From Pseudodesulfovibrio sediminis (GTDB lineage: Bacteria > Desulfobacterota > Desulfovibrionia > Desulfovibrionales > Desulfovibrionaceae), in contig NZ_AP024485.1 of assembly GCF_020886695.1 (NCBI RefSeq), positions 319,001-383,000 on the forward strand: a stretch of 64,000 nt of DNA, in the 5' to 3' direction. Each line of letters starts with the position of its first letter. Positions within the stretch are counted from its first letter, which is position 1. Positions 1-9,117 of this stretch are shown here, in pieces. A program made the position numbers and the translations under genes. The notes below the pieces were generated by a model. It had not been told where the DNA came from. It saw only the letters and a program-made list of their open reading frames with translations, and searched no databases.

Positions 1-1317
1 GTGAAGAAGCCCTTTTTGACCATACCGATCCTTGCATTGCTGCTTCTGGGTGCTCATATGCTCAGGCAGGGTGACTTCGGCCTGACCGCATCATGTGCGG
101 TTTTGGTCGTGTTGTTGTTCTCCCGACAGTCATGGGTCCGTCCGGTCACGATCGTCTCTTTGCTCGTTGCCGGATACGTATGGGCAGAGGCAACCGTGGA
201 GTTGATTTCATTTCGACAGGCGTTCGATCTTCCCTGGAAGCGGCTGGCATACATTATGGCGGGTGTCATTCTCCTTAATGTAGCGGCTCTGGGACTCATG
301 CTCACCCGTTGGGCGCGTCGATGGTTTGATCGCGGTGAGGAGAGAGCGTCTGCCAGGGCGGCCATATTTATCCTCACATGTGTAAGCCTCGCCTTAGCCC
401 GGAGTCAGGTTTCCTTCCCCATACTTTTGCTTGATCGCTATCTGACTGGGTGGGGATGGTTCGAAATTTTCGCCTTGTCCTACTATGCCCAATGGATTGG
501 TTCCATGATGCTGTTGCCCAAGGGGCACAGAAGAGTACGCCCACGCATCTGGGGGCTGTTCTCAGCGCTCTTTTTCCTTCAGTTGGGACTGGGGCTCATC
601 GGTATGGATGCCATGCTCATGACGGGGGCGCTGCATCTTCCTGTGCCGGCTCTTATCGTGGCGGGCCCCATCTTTCGCGGAGGCGGATTCTTCATGCTCA
701 TCTTGTTCTCCGTGACCGTACTGCTGGTGGGGCCAGCATGGTGCAGCCACCTCTGTTATATTGGAGCCTGGGACGATTGCATGAGCCGTCTGGGACCTCG
801 ACCTGCTCCTGGTAGAACCCTCGGACGGTTGAGCCTCCTCGGACGCGGTACAACCCTGGCCCTGGCTGTTACAACGGCATTGGCCCTGCGCGTTGCTGGC
901 TTCCCGGCAATCACTGCAGTGCTTTTTGCTGCCGGATTCGGGCTGGTGGGTGTCGGAGTAATGGTCTTTGTCTCCCGCAAGCGAGGCATGATGGCGCATT
1001 GTACTGCATTTTGTCCCATGGGGTTGGTGGCGAATATCATGAGCAGGATTTCTCCCTGGCGCATAAGGGTAGGGGAAGACTGCACCCGATGTGGGGCCTG
1101 CTATACCCAGTGCCGATATAATGCTTTGGACGAGAGCAGGGTTGCTGCAGGGAGTCCCGCCCTGTCCTGCACCTTGTGTGGCGACTGCGTATCAGTCTGT
1201 GCCCACAAGCAGATCAGCTACACGTTTCCCGGATTGTCTTCAGATAATGCCAGAACCGTATTCATCGTTTTGGTTGTCAGTCTGCACGCACTGTTTCTCG
1301 GTGTCGCCAGAATATAA
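1..1317 (+). CDS. NapH/CcoG-like polytopic membrane 4Fe-4S ferredoxin protein
   Basis: Membrane-bound electron-transfer protein. The first ~350 residues are strongly hydrophobic, with many predicted membrane segments. They contain two Cys pairs of the Fer4_5 type found in NapH/NosR-like proteins (WCSHLC near residue 250 and HCTAFCP near residue 334). The C-terminal 80 residues carry two ferredoxin clusters (CTRCGACYTQC and CTLCGDCVSVC), followed by a last hydrophobic helix. It heads a compact operon with a soluble ferredoxin, a cupin and two sulfite-reductase-like proteins, so passing electrons between the quinone pool and those proteins is a reasonable inference. A GTG start lies at base 1; because the window begins there, the true start could be further upstream. 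Confidence 0.8.
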   Translation: MKKPFLTIPILALLLLGAHMLRQGDFGLTASCAVLVVLLFSRQSWVRPVTIVSLLVAGYVWAEATVELISFRQAFDLPWKRLAYIMAGVILLNVAALGLMLTRWARRWFDRGEERASARAAIFILTCVSLALARSQVSFPILLLDRYLTGWGWFEIFALSYYAQWIGSMMLLPKGHRRVRPRIWGLFSALFFLQLGLGLIGMDAMLMTGALHLPVPALIVAGPIFRGGGFFMLILFSVTVLLVGPAWCSHLCYIGAWDDCMSRLGPRPAPGRTLGRLSLLGRGTTLALAVTTALALRVAGFPAITAVLFAAGFGLVGVGVMVFVSRKRGMMAHCTAFCPMGLVANIMSRISPWRIRVGEDCTRCGACYTQCRYNALDESRVAAGSPALSCTLCGDCVSVCAHKQISYTFPGLSSDNARTVFIVLVVSLHALFLGVARI

Positions 1318-1346
1318 ATTTAACGTAAAAATAAAAGGATAATATA

Positions 1347-2138
1347 ATGATAAGCAAAAGAAAGATGATCACCATCAATGAAGAGTTGTGTAACGGTTGC
1401 GGTCAGTGTGTGCCTTCCTGCGAAGAGGGGGCTCTGGCCATAGTCGATGGCAAGGCCAAGCTGGTCAAGGAGATATATTGTGATGGACTGGGAGCCTGTC
1501 TGGGTGATTGCCCCACAGGGGCCCTCAAGGTCGCGGTTCGCGAAGCCCCTGATTTCAACCCTGACGCCGTTGCCGAGCACCTGAAGGCTCAAGGCCGCGA
1601 AGTGCCGGACCATATGCCGAGCCCCGAGTCTTTGCGGCTGGATGGTCCCGGCGGCAGCAAGCTTGCAGGCGGATGCCCCGGAGCAGCCATAAAGACCATG
1701 ATTCCGTGTGGGCAGACCAATATTCCCATAGCAACGCCTGCCGGTGGTTCCGCTCTGTCTCATTGGCCCGTGCAGCTCCGTCTTGTGCCACCTACCGCTC
1801 CGTTTCTCAAGGACGCGGATCTGTTGCTGACAGCGGATTGCGTACCGGTGGCCATGCCCAGCTATCATGGTGAGTATGTGCCGAACCGCGTGGTTCTCAT
1901 GGGGTGTCCCAAGTTTGATGATCAGCAGTCATATATCGAGAAAATCGCTGATATCATCGTTGCAAATGAGTTGAAGTCCATCACTGTCATGGAGATGGAG
2001 GTCCCGTGTTGCTCTTCAATGAGCGTGATTCTGAACGAAGCAGTCAAGCGTGCCGGCAAGAGCGTTGATGCTGTCCGTGTGACGGTGGGGCGTAACGGCA
2101 GTGTCTTGGATACAGTTCCTTTGAACTTCCAAATGTAG
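1347..2138 (+). CDS. soluble 4Fe-4S ferredoxin-domain protein
   Basis: 263 aa. The N-terminal ~60 residues form a two-cluster ferredoxin: CNGCGQCVPSC near residue 15 and a second set around CDGLGACLGDCPTGAL. After a linker, a ~120-residue C-terminal part (VLMGCPKFDD, VPCCSSM) has further cysteines and resembles the domain found in many anaerobe ferredoxin-like proteins. An AAGGAT ribosome site precedes the ATG at 1347; an alternative ATG lies at 1365. The gene sits 29 bases after the membrane ferredoxin gene and 10 bases before the cupin gene. It is probably an electron carrier in the same operon; its exact partner is unknown. Confidence 0.8.
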   Translation: MISKRKMITINEELCNGCGQCVPSCEEGALAIVDGKAKLVKEIYCDGLGACLGDCPTGALKVAVREAPDFNPDAVAEHLKAQGREVPDHMPSPESLRLDGPGGSKLAGGCPGAAIKTMIPCGQTNIPIATPAGGSALSHWPVQLRLVPPTAPFLKDADLLLTADCVPVAMPSYHGEYVPNRVVLMGCPKFDDQQSYIEKIADIIVANELKSITVMEMEVPCCSSMSVILNEAVKRAGKSVDAVRVTVGRNGSVLDTVPLNFQM

Positions 2139-2148
2139 GAGATATACA

Positions 2149-2466
2149 ATGAAGAAGATTGAATTATTCAACGAACACGGCTTCAAGGACTTGACCTTCT
2201 CCAATTTCCTGGTGCATGAGTCTGAGTTCATGAAGGTGATCAATTTCAACTTCAAGGCAGGGCAGAAGCTGCCCATCCATTCCCATGACCTGGAAGGAGA
2301 GTTGACGTTGACCATCCTGGAGGGCGTGGGTGAGTTCCTCGCTGCGGACGGTGCGTCCATGCCTGCCCACCCTGGTGACGTGCTTGTTTCCGATATTGCG
2401 GAACCTCACGGCGTTCAGGCAACCACGGACATGCGTGTGCTCGTCACCATAGCTCCCCCAATTTAA
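2149..2466 (+). CDS. small cupin-domain protein
   Basis: 105 aa single-domain cupin. Metal-ligand motifs are visible: HSHDLEGE (HxHxxxxE) around residue 43, and the second cupin motif PGDVLVSDIAEPHG near residue 78. An AGGAG ribosome site lies just upstream. It is translationally packed between the ferredoxin gene and the first sulfite-reductase-like gene (1 base gap), so it belongs to this redox operon. Such small cupins can be metal-binding sensors or enzymes; no substrate can be assigned from sequence. Confidence 0.8.
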   Translation: MKKIELFNEHGFKDLTFSNFLVHESEFMKVINFNFKAGQKLPIHSHDLEGELTLTILEGVGEFLAADGASMPAHPGDVLVSDIAEPHGVQATTDMRVLVTIAPPI

Positions 2467-2467
2467 A

Positions 2468-3133
2468 ATGAAAACACAAGAATTCATAGAACAACTTCCC
2501 GTGCGAGCCGTCATGCATCGAGCTGACGGCTCGTTCACGGTTGTCCCTCGTGTGGCCCTTGGCAGTCTTTCCGCCGATGCTTTGGCAAAGATCAATGCTG
2601 TTGTGCAGGAGTACAGCCTTGCGGGTGTGCGTCTGACTGCCGGACAGCACATGATGATTGATGGAGTGTCCGAGGACATCCTGTCTGATGTCGTTGCCAG
2701 GCTTGGTGAGGTGGGGGACACGTACAAGTACAAGGTTCAGGCGTGTCTCGGAAATACCGGTTGCAAGTTCGGTCAGCGGGATTCCATGGAATTGGCCCGC
2801 AACCTTGAGGCTTTTCTTGACAAGTTCAATCTTCCAAGCAAAATCAAGGCCTCTGTATCCGGTTGTTCCATGTGCTGCGTTGAGTCCATGGTTCGTGATA
2901 TCGGATTGCTCGGCAAGAATGTGGGGTGGACCGTTTCTTTTGGTGGCAATGCCGGAAAGAAGCCTCGGCAGGCGGATGTTCTGGCTGAAGATGTCACCTC
3001 GAAAGAGGCGTTCGAGATCATTGGCAAGGCGCTTGATTTTTATGCTGAAAACGCCAGGATTAAGGAGCGCACGGCACGATTTGTGGAGCGTGTGGGAATT
3101 GATGCGGTTAAAGCCGCTGTGTTTGACGTATAA
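2468..3133 (+). CDS. small sulfite/nitrite-reductase-like siroheme-[4Fe-4S] protein, copy 1
   Basis: 221 aa. It consists of one nitrite/sulfite reductase ferredoxin-like half domain followed by one siroheme/[4Fe-4S] domain. The cluster motif is complete: ACLGNTGCKFGQ (Cx5C) near residue 96 and SGCSMCC (Cx3C) near residue 136. Size and architecture match the small low-spin assimilatory-type sulfite reductases known from Desulfovibrio, not the ~400-residue DsrA/DsrB subunits. A paralog of nearly identical length follows 24 bases downstream. Likely a six-electron or related reductase acting on sulfite or nitrite; the substrate is inferred from family only. Confidence 0.85.
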   Translation: MKTQEFIEQLPVRAVMHRADGSFTVVPRVALGSLSADALAKINAVVQEYSLAGVRLTAGQHMMIDGVSEDILSDVVARLGEVGDTYKYKVQACLGNTGCKFGQRDSMELARNLEAFLDKFNLPSKIKASVSGCSMCCVESMVRDIGLLGKNVGWTVSFGGNAGKKPRQADVLAEDVTSKEAFEIIGKALDFYAENARIKERTARFVERVGIDAVKAAVFDV

Positions 3134-3157
3134 GTAAGTTTATTTGGAGCGAAAATA

Positions 3158-3817
3158 ATGGCTGAAAGTGATACCCCCAAAGGCGCGATACTCCAGCGCG
3201 ACAAGAAAACCTATGCAATTGTGCCGCGAACCCCTGTGGGACTGGTGACTCCTGATGTTCTTGAAGCCCTGGCTCGTGTCGGGCGCAAGTTCGAGATTCC
3301 CATCATGAAGATCACCTCCGGGCAGCGTATCGCGTTGGTCGGTCTCGGCAAGGAGCAGGTAGACGAGGTCTGGGAAGATCTCAAGATGGAGATAGGGCCT
3401 GCTGTGGGGCTGTGTGTCCATTATGTGCAGGCATGTCCGGGCACGGAAGTGTGTAAACTCGGTGTTCGGGATTCTCTCGGCCTCGGTTTGGAGCTGGAGG
3501 AAATGTTTGTGGGCAAGGAGTTGCCTGCCAAACTCAAGGTTGGTGTTTCCGGCTGCCCCATGTGTTGTGCCGAAAGCTATGTCCGCGACGTTGGCCTTAT
3601 CGGCAAACCCAAGGGCTGGACGGTCGTGGTCGGTGGTAACGCTTCTGGCAGGCCGCGCATTGCGGATGAATTGGCCCAGGATTTGACACGCGACGAAGCC
3701 AGGGAGTTGGTGAGCCGTTTCCTTGACTACTATCGAGATACTGCCGGAAAACGGACTCGTTCAGCGCGCATGTTGAGTAAAGTGGGTATTGAGGCCGTTA
3801 AAAAAGCGGTTCTTTAG
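3158..3817 (+). CDS. small sulfite/nitrite-reductase-like siroheme-[4Fe-4S] protein, copy 2
   Basis: 219 aa paralog of the preceding gene with the same architecture. Cluster ligands are intact: ACPGTEVCKLGVRDS (Cx5C) and SGCPMCCAES (Cx3C). The two copies share the ending pattern (ER/SK)VGI(D/E)AVKxAV but differ clearly across the N-terminal half, so this is not a recent duplication. It could form a heterodimer with copy 1 or have a different substrate. It is the last gene of the operon, followed by a strong rho-independent terminator. Confidence 0.85.
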   Translation: MAESDTPKGAILQRDKKTYAIVPRTPVGLVTPDVLEALARVGRKFEIPIMKITSGQRIALVGLGKEQVDEVWEDLKMEIGPAVGLCVHYVQACPGTEVCKLGVRDSLGLGLELEEMFVGKELPAKLKVGVSGCPMCCAESYVRDVGLIGKPKGWTVVVGGNASGRPRIADELAQDLTRDEARELVSRFLDYYRDTAGKRTRSARMLSKVGIEAVKKAVL

Positions 3818-3839
3818 GCTGATAATACAGTGTTCAACG

Positions 3840-3870
3840 GCGGCCCTGTCTGACAGGGCCGTCATTTTTT
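3840..3870 (+). terminator. rho-independent terminator of the redox operon
   Basis: GC-rich hairpin (CGGCCCTGTC / GACAGGGCCG) followed by six T, 20 bases after the stop codon of the second sulfite-reductase-like gene. Confidence 0.9.
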
Positions 3871-3976
3871 ATCTATCGCATATTCTTGATGTATATAGTT
3901 TTTCATGATGTTGCACTGGTTGCAAAACATGCGTAGAGGTAAAGTGGTTTAGCATTCTTATTACAGGAGAGATTAT

Positions 3977-5347
3977 TTGAGGGTCATCATCATAGGTGCC
4001 GGTGAAGTTGGTTTTCATATCGCACGACGATTAGCAGTGGAAAACAAAGAAGTTGTCGTTATCGACAAAGATGACGAAGCGCTGCGAAAAATCGTCGAAT
4101 CTGCTGATGTGCAGACCGTCAAAGGGTCCGGTAGCAGTCCCCAGGTTTTGTTGGATGCTGGTATTGAGGAGGCTGATATCTTCCTTGCCGTCACCGATTC
4201 CGATGAGATCAACCTTATTTCCTGTTTTTTTGCCAATATGTTGGGCAGCGATGATGTCACCAAGCTCGCCCGCATTCGGCATGAGATGTATACTGATTAC
4301 AAGCACCTGCTCACAGAGCAGGGGGCCAACATCACCAAAATCATCAATCCTGATGAAGAGGTGGTCAACTCGGTGCTTCGACTTATGTCCGTGCCGGGAG
4401 CCGTGGAAATCAATGAGTTTGCCGACGGCAAGATTCGACTTATCGGCGTGAACCTCCCGGACAAGAGCCCGATCGTGGGGAGCCAACTCATTCATTTGCG
4501 GGACAAGATCGGCGATGAACTCGGCCTTGTTATCGCGGCTCTGGTTCGTGATGACGAGCTCATTATTCCAAGCGGTCTTGATGTCATCAAGAAAGATGAC
4601 GTGGTCTACTTTGTCTGTGACGTGCGTGATCAGGATGAAATTCTGGAACGGCTCGCCATATCAACCGAACCCGTTCGCAAAATCATGATTATTGGTGGCG
4701 GTAATATCGGCTTCAAGCTCGCCAAGGCCCTGGACAACAAATATTACCACACGCGTGTATTGGAAAATCGTCAGAAGCGATGTGAATTTCTTTCCGAGCA
4801 CCTGGATAGACCTATTGTCCTCATGGGCGACTCCACTGATCAGGAAATTCTCCGTGAAGAGAATATTCAGGACATGGATATGGTCATTGCCGTGACCGGC
4901 GATGAAGAGACAAACATCCTTTCCTGTCTTCTGGCCAAGAGTCTTGGCGCCAAGAGTACGGTTACACGAGTCAACAATTTCGGTTATATGCCGCTGATCG
5001 AACCAATAGGTATCGATTATGTGGTGTGCCCACGTCTATCTGCGGTCAATTCGCTGTTGCATTTTATCAGACGCGGCAGGATCATGTCTTCCGTGGCCAT
5101 CAAGGGCGATGAAGCCGAAGCGCTCGAAGCCATCGCACACGAAAGTTCACCTATTGTAGGCAAAGCGGTCAAGGATCTCGGGTTCCCGCGTGGGTGTCTG
5201 GTTCTGTGCTTTCAGCGTGGTGATGAGGTTGTCATCCCCCGTGGAGATACCATTGTGCAGCCCAATGACCGCCTCATTATCATTTCAACAAGGCAGACCA
5301 TCCCAAAAGTGGAGAAGGTCCTGACGACCAAGGTGGAGTACTTTTAA
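3977..5347 (+). CDS. trkA: Trk potassium uptake regulatory NAD-binding protein TrkA
   Basis: 456 aa, the normal length of TrkA with two RCK units. Each has a Rossmann nucleotide-binding motif (IIIGAGEVGFHIA at residue 4 and IMIIGGGNIGFKLA near residue 237) followed by a TrkA_C domain. It binds NAD(H)/ATP on the cytoplasmic face and gates the TrkH channel. The start is TTG at 3977, which places an AGGAGA ribosome site six bases upstream and opens directly on the Rossmann fold; there is no ATG nearby. Its stop abuts the trkH start codon, so the two are translationally coupled. Confidence 0.95.
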   Translation: MRVIIIGAGEVGFHIARRLAVENKEVVVIDKDDEALRKIVESADVQTVKGSGSSPQVLLDAGIEEADIFLAVTDSDEINLISCFFANMLGSDDVTKLARIRHEMYTDYKHLLTEQGANITKIINPDEEVVNSVLRLMSVPGAVEINEFADGKIRLIGVNLPDKSPIVGSQLIHLRDKIGDELGLVIAALVRDDELIIPSGLDVIKKDDVVYFVCDVRDQDEILERLAISTEPVRKIMIIGGGNIGFKLAKALDNKYYHTRVLENRQKRCEFLSEHLDRPIVLMGDSTDQEILREENIQDMDMVIAVTGDEETNILSCLLAKSLGAKSTVTRVNNFGYMPLIEPIGIDYVVCPRLSAVNSLLHFIRRGRIMSSVAIKGDEAEALEAIAHESSPIVGKAVKDLGFPRGCLVLCFQRGDEVVIPRGDTIVQPNDRLIIISTRQTIPKVEKVLTTKVEYF

Positions 5348-6805
5348 ATGCGTTGGCGTTATGTGCTCCATGTCATAGGCGCGTTGGTTGCCTGTGTAGG
5401 GCTGACCATGGTTCTGCCGTTGATGTGGGGATTATACTATGGTGACGGCACCGCCTTTCCTTTGGGGTTGTCGCTGTTCATCACCGTGTTTCTTGGTGGG
5501 ACCACTTTTCTGATTTTTCGTGATCCGAAATCCAAGAAAATTCCCATGACGCATCGGGAAGGCATGGCTATTGTCGCATTGGGCTGGTTCGTCGCCGGTG
5601 CTTTCGGAGGGCTGCCTTTCTATCTGGGCGGAGTCTTTGAGAGTGTCGTCGACTGTGTGTTCGAGTCTCTGTCCGGCTTTAGCACCACCGGGTCATCCGT
5701 GCTGACCAACATTGAAGCCATCCCCCGCGGACTGCTGTTCTGGCGCAGTTTGACACATTGGCTGGGTGGTATGGGAATCATCGTTCTGTCTTTGGCGATC
5801 CTTCCCTTTCTCGGCGTCGGTGGTATGCAGCTGTATAAGGCAGAAGTGCCGGGGCCGACACCGGATAAGCTCAAGCCTCGGATCAAGGACACAGCCATAA
5901 CCCTGTGGAAGGTCTATGTCCTGTTCAGCGCAATCGAGACCGTGCTGCTGATGTTCGGTGGTATGGATTTTTTTGACGCGCTTTGTCACACCTTCGGCAC
6001 CATGGCCACTGGTGGATTTTCCACCATGAATACGTCTGTAGCGGCCTTTGACAGTGCATATATCGATTATGTCATCACCATATTTATGCTTATTGCAGGG
6101 GTGAACTTCAGTCTGCACTTCATGTTGCTCAAGTGGCGCCCGGCGGTGATGTTCAAGGACCCGGAATTTCGTGTCTTTATTGGCATGACTTTCGTTTTCT
6201 GTGTGATCATCACCATCGTGGTCTATCTCGCAGGGAACTACGATAATGCCGCTGATTCAATTCGATATACGTCCTTTCAGGTGGCCTCCATTTTGACTAC
6301 CACCGGATACGCCACAGCGGACTATGAGCTTTGGCCTGCCGTGGCTCAGTCCATCTTGCTGTTTTGCATGTTTGTCGGCGGATGTGCCGGCTCAACAGGG
6401 GGTGGCATGAAGGTCATGCGTATCATGGTGTTGTGTAAGAAATCCTACAAGGAATTGTTTCGACTCATTCATCCCAGATCCGTCAGCCATGTAAAAATGG
6501 GCAGGATTGTGGTCAAGGATGATGTTATCAGTGGTGTGTTTGGCTTTTTTATTCTTTGGATTGGGCTTTTTGTTCTGGCTGGCATGGCCGTGTCTGCAAC
6601 AGGTGTGGATGTGACCACGTCGTTTGCTGCTTCCCTGGCCTGCATCGGAAATATCGGCCCTGGTATCGGCGGCGTCGGTCCTACGGACAACTTTGCATGG
6701 CTGCCTGACACCGCAAAATGGGTTCTGACCTTTTGCATGGTGCTCGGTCGTCTTGAGATTTATACAGTCATCATCCTGTTTGTGCCGGAGTTCTGGCGGA
6801 AATAG
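5348..6805 (+). CDS. trkH: Trk potassium transporter membrane subunit TrkH
   Basis: 485 aa polytopic inner-membrane protein with the four pore-loop (P-loop) filter regions typical of TrkH/KtrB transporters, seen as FSTTGSSVL, TMATGGFST, LTTTGYATAD and CIGNIGPG. Together with the adjacent TrkA it forms a K+ uptake channel. It starts on the base after the trkA stop codon. A weak terminator-like hairpin follows. Confidence 0.95.
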   Translation: MRWRYVLHVIGALVACVGLTMVLPLMWGLYYGDGTAFPLGLSLFITVFLGGTTFLIFRDPKSKKIPMTHREGMAIVALGWFVAGAFGGLPFYLGGVFESVVDCVFESLSGFSTTGSSVLTNIEAIPRGLLFWRSLTHWLGGMGIIVLSLAILPFLGVGGMQLYKAEVPGPTPDKLKPRIKDTAITLWKVYVLFSAIETVLLMFGGMDFFDALCHTFGTMATGGFSTMNTSVAAFDSAYIDYVITIFMLIAGVNFSLHFMLLKWRPAVMFKDPEFRVFIGMTFVFCVIITIVVYLAGNYDNAADSIRYTSFQVASILTTTGYATADYELWPAVAQSILLFCMFVGGCAGSTGGGMKVMRIMVLCKKSYKELFRLIHPRSVSHVKMGRIVVKDDVISGVFGFFILWIGLFVLAGMAVSATGVDVTTSFAASLACIGNIGPGIGGVGPTDNFAWLPDTAKWVLTFCMVLGRLEIYTVIILFVPEFWRK

Positions 6806-6827
6806 GATTGCAGGCAGAAGAAGTATG

Positions 6828-6861
6828 AAGGGTCGGTTCCAATGGGGCCGCCCCTTTTTTT
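6828..6861 (+). terminator. probable terminator after trkH
   Basis: Imperfect hairpin: AAGGGTCGG pairs with CCGCCCCTT with one mismatch, and a run of seven T follows. Confidence 0.6.
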
Positions 6862-6983
6862 ATCCGTTTGGAGACCGTTGTTTTGCGTAGAATTCTGCCT
6901 TGTTTCAGGTTGTTAGGTGTGCAGTAAGGGCATGCTGTCAAAATGTGTACGAGCGTCAAGGCTCTTATGCTGGTCTCATGGTA

Positions 6984-7018
6984 TAAAAAAAGGGCGATGC
7001 AGTTCTGCATCGCCCTTT
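6984..7018 (-). terminator. terminator of the nadC-nadA operon
   Basis: Perfect inverted repeat AGGGCGATGCAG / CTGCATCGCCCT flanked by A/T runs. On the minus strand it ends in a long T run just after the nadA stop codon. Confidence 0.9.
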
Positions 7019-7035
7019 ATATTGTTCTGGGGCTT

Positions 7036-8076
7036 TTATGCGCAGACGTCGAGCATGCGCTGGAGGGCCAGACGAGCTGGTTCCTTGATGTCGTCGCTCA
7101 CTGTCACAGGAGTGGCAGTCTCCAGTGTCAGCAGTTTTTGCGCCAGCTTTTCAACGGTAATCTTGCCCATGTCTTCACATTGGTGTGCCATGAGCGGTTT
7201 GATGGTCTTTTTGCCTGCATAGAGGGCCGTCAGACGGTTTACCAGGTTCTCTTCGGTGCCGATGTATACAGTCGCTCCCTCGGAGGCTTCCTCGGCGTAT
7301 TTGATAAGAAAGGTGGTGGACCCGTCACCATCAGCCGCTGCCACCAGAGCGGGATCGCACTCGGGGTGGACCACGATCTTGGCATCGGGTTCATTGGCGC
7401 GGATGGTTTCCATGCTTTCCAGGGTGAATTCTTCGTGGATAGGACAGTAGCCGGGCCAGATGATAAAGCTCTTGTCGGCGACAAGTGCCGGATCGACATG
7501 CAGCGCGGGATCACCGTCAATGACATCAACGGGCAGGATGATGCGCGTATCCTCCGGCACGTTCAATGCGTTGGCCGTGTTGCGTGCCAGATGTTTGTCC
7601 GGGAGGAAGAGGACGCCGTCCCCCTGTTTCAACGCCCAGGCAAGCATGGTTTTGGCGTTGGCCGAAGTGCAGACCGAGCCGCCGTATTCGCCGACAACGC
7701 CTTTTACGGCTGCCGAGGAGTTGACGTAGGTGAGAGGGATGATATTGCGCCCGTTCTTTTGCAGGATATCGAGTACATTTCTTACACGTCCGGCTTCGGC
7801 CATGTCTGCCATGGGGCAGGTGGCGGTCGTGTCCGGAATGTGGATTTTCTGGCCTTCACGGCTGAGTGTGGCCGCAGATTCGGCCATGAAATAGACGCCG
7901 CAGAAGACGATGTGTTCGGCGTCGAGGCTGTCGATTTTGCGCGAGAGTTCCAGAGAGTCGCCACGGATGTCAGCGAACTGTATGACTTCGTCGGACTGGT
8001 AGTGGTGACCGAGAATGGCCAGGGAGTCCCCCATGGAGGCCTTGATTCGTTTTATGGTGTCAGCAGGGTTTTCCAC
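7036..8076 (-). CDS. nadA: quinolinate synthase NadA
   Basis: 346 aa. Condenses iminoaspartate with dihydroxyacetone phosphate to quinolinate in de novo NAD synthesis, using an oxygen-labile [4Fe-4S] cluster. Recognisable NadA features are LGHHYQSDEV near the N-terminus, the cluster-cysteine contexts VFCGVYFMAE, WPGYCPIHEE and AHQCEDMG, and the conserved VHPECDP. It follows nadC with an 11-base gap, so the pair is an operon. No nadB is present in the window. Confidence 0.95.
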   Translation of the reverse strand: MENPADTIKRIKASMGDSLAILGHHYQSDEVIQFADIRGDSLELSRKIDSLDAEHIVFCGVYFMAESAATLSREGQKIHIPDTTATCPMADMAEAGRVRNVLDILQKNGRNIIPLTYVNSSAAVKGVVGEYGGSVCTSANAKTMLAWALKQGDGVLFLPDKHLARNTANALNVPEDTRIILPVDVIDGDPALHVDPALVADKSFIIWPGYCPIHEEFTLESMETIRANEPDAKIVVHPECDPALVAAADGDGSTTFLIKYAEEASEGATVYIGTEENLVNRLTALYAGKKTIKPLMAHQCEDMGKITVEKLAQKLLTLETATPVTVSDDIKEPARLALQRMLDVCA

Positions 8077-8087
8077 AGTGTTCCTCT

Positions 8088-8957
8088 TTATCCTAAAGGT
8101 ACGAATTGCATACTGAAATCAGCAAATGGTGCCGAATGAGTCAATTTGCCTACAGAAATATAATTTGCGCCAAGTTCCGCTTTTTCCCTGATGTTTTCAA
8201 GGCTTACATTGCCGCTGATTTCGGTTTCGATTGAGTCCGGTACGATACCGAGCGCCTTGGTGATGGTCGCGGCGTCCATGTTGTCGAACATGATACGTTT
8301 GATTGCGCATTGGCTGGCTTCTTCAACTTCTTCGAGAGTGCGGCATTCGACTTCAATGGGAGGGCAGGGCTTGTGGACTGTCTGCAATTGGTGGACAGCC
8401 TGAGTGATCGAGCCGGCACGGTCAATGTGGTTGTCCTTGAGCATGAGCATGTCAGACAGGGTCAGCCGATGGTTTTTTCCCCCTCCGGCGAGCACTGCGT
8501 ATTTTTCCGGGAAACGGAGCCCCGGGAGTGTTTTGCGTGTGTCCAGCAACTGTGTCTTGGTGTCTTTGATGGCATCCACATACTGTGCGGTCAGATTCGC
8601 TATCCCGGACAGGTGGCAGAGGAAGTTCATGATGACTCGTTCCGCCTTGAGTAACTGGGTGGCCGGACCTTGCAGAGCGGCCACCATGGTCCCCTCTGAG
8701 ACTGTGTCGCCATCGTCCACATTGAGGTGGGCCTGACATTGGTCGCCACCGAACTCAAGGACAAGGGGAATAATGGGCAGACCGGCTACAACGGTCTTCT
8801 CTTTGGCAACGATCATTGCCTGCGCCATGTCATCCTCATTGAAAAGTCCGGTGCTGGTCAGATCAGAGGCGTCTTCAGCTAGAGCTATGCGTATCGTGGC
8901 CAGAAGAAACATCCTGGCTTCGGCTGTGAAAAAATCGTCGAAAGTGTTGGTAGACAT
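8088..8957 (-). CDS. nadC: nicotinate-nucleotide pyrophosphorylase NadC
   Basis: 289 aa. Quinolinate phosphoribosyltransferase, converting quinolinate and PRPP to nicotinate mononucleotide. Family signatures include ILDTRKT-type LLDTRKTLPGLR, the GGGKNHR loop, LMLKDNH and the C-terminal ISVGKLTHSA. The open frame extends 204 bases further upstream, but the ATG at 8957 is preferred. It gives the family's usual N-terminus (FFTAEARMFLLATIRIALAEDA), and the upstream extension would run into the divergent mgtE 5' region. First gene of the nadC-nadA operon. Confidence 0.95.
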   Translation of the reverse strand: MSTNTFDDFFTAEARMFLLATIRIALAEDASDLTSTGLFNEDDMAQAMIVAKEKTVVAGLPIIPLVLEFGGDQCQAHLNVDDGDTVSEGTMVAALQGPATQLLKAERVIMNFLCHLSGIANLTAQYVDAIKDTKTQLLDTRKTLPGLRFPEKYAVLAGGGKNHRLTLSDMLMLKDNHIDRAGSITQAVHQLQTVHKPCPPIEVECRTLEEVEEASQCAIKRIMFDNMDAATITKALGIVPDSIETEISGNVSLENIREKAELGANYISVGKLTHSAPFADFSMQFVPLG

Positions 8958-9117
8958 AGTGTTAATCCGATTTTTATTGGGTAATAAATGGCAACTATAG
9001 TACGGAGATGTTTTCGTCAAGGAAAGCCGTAGTTGATGAAATATTTCACAACAATATAACGTGTGAATCAGGAGATTGCTTTGACCTTGATCGCTAATTG
9101 GGCTAGGGGTTTTGCCC

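Noticed and set aside
6943-8139. 398-codon plus-strand frame over nadA
   Set aside because: Runs through the nadA terminator and is antisense to a complete quinolinate synthase.
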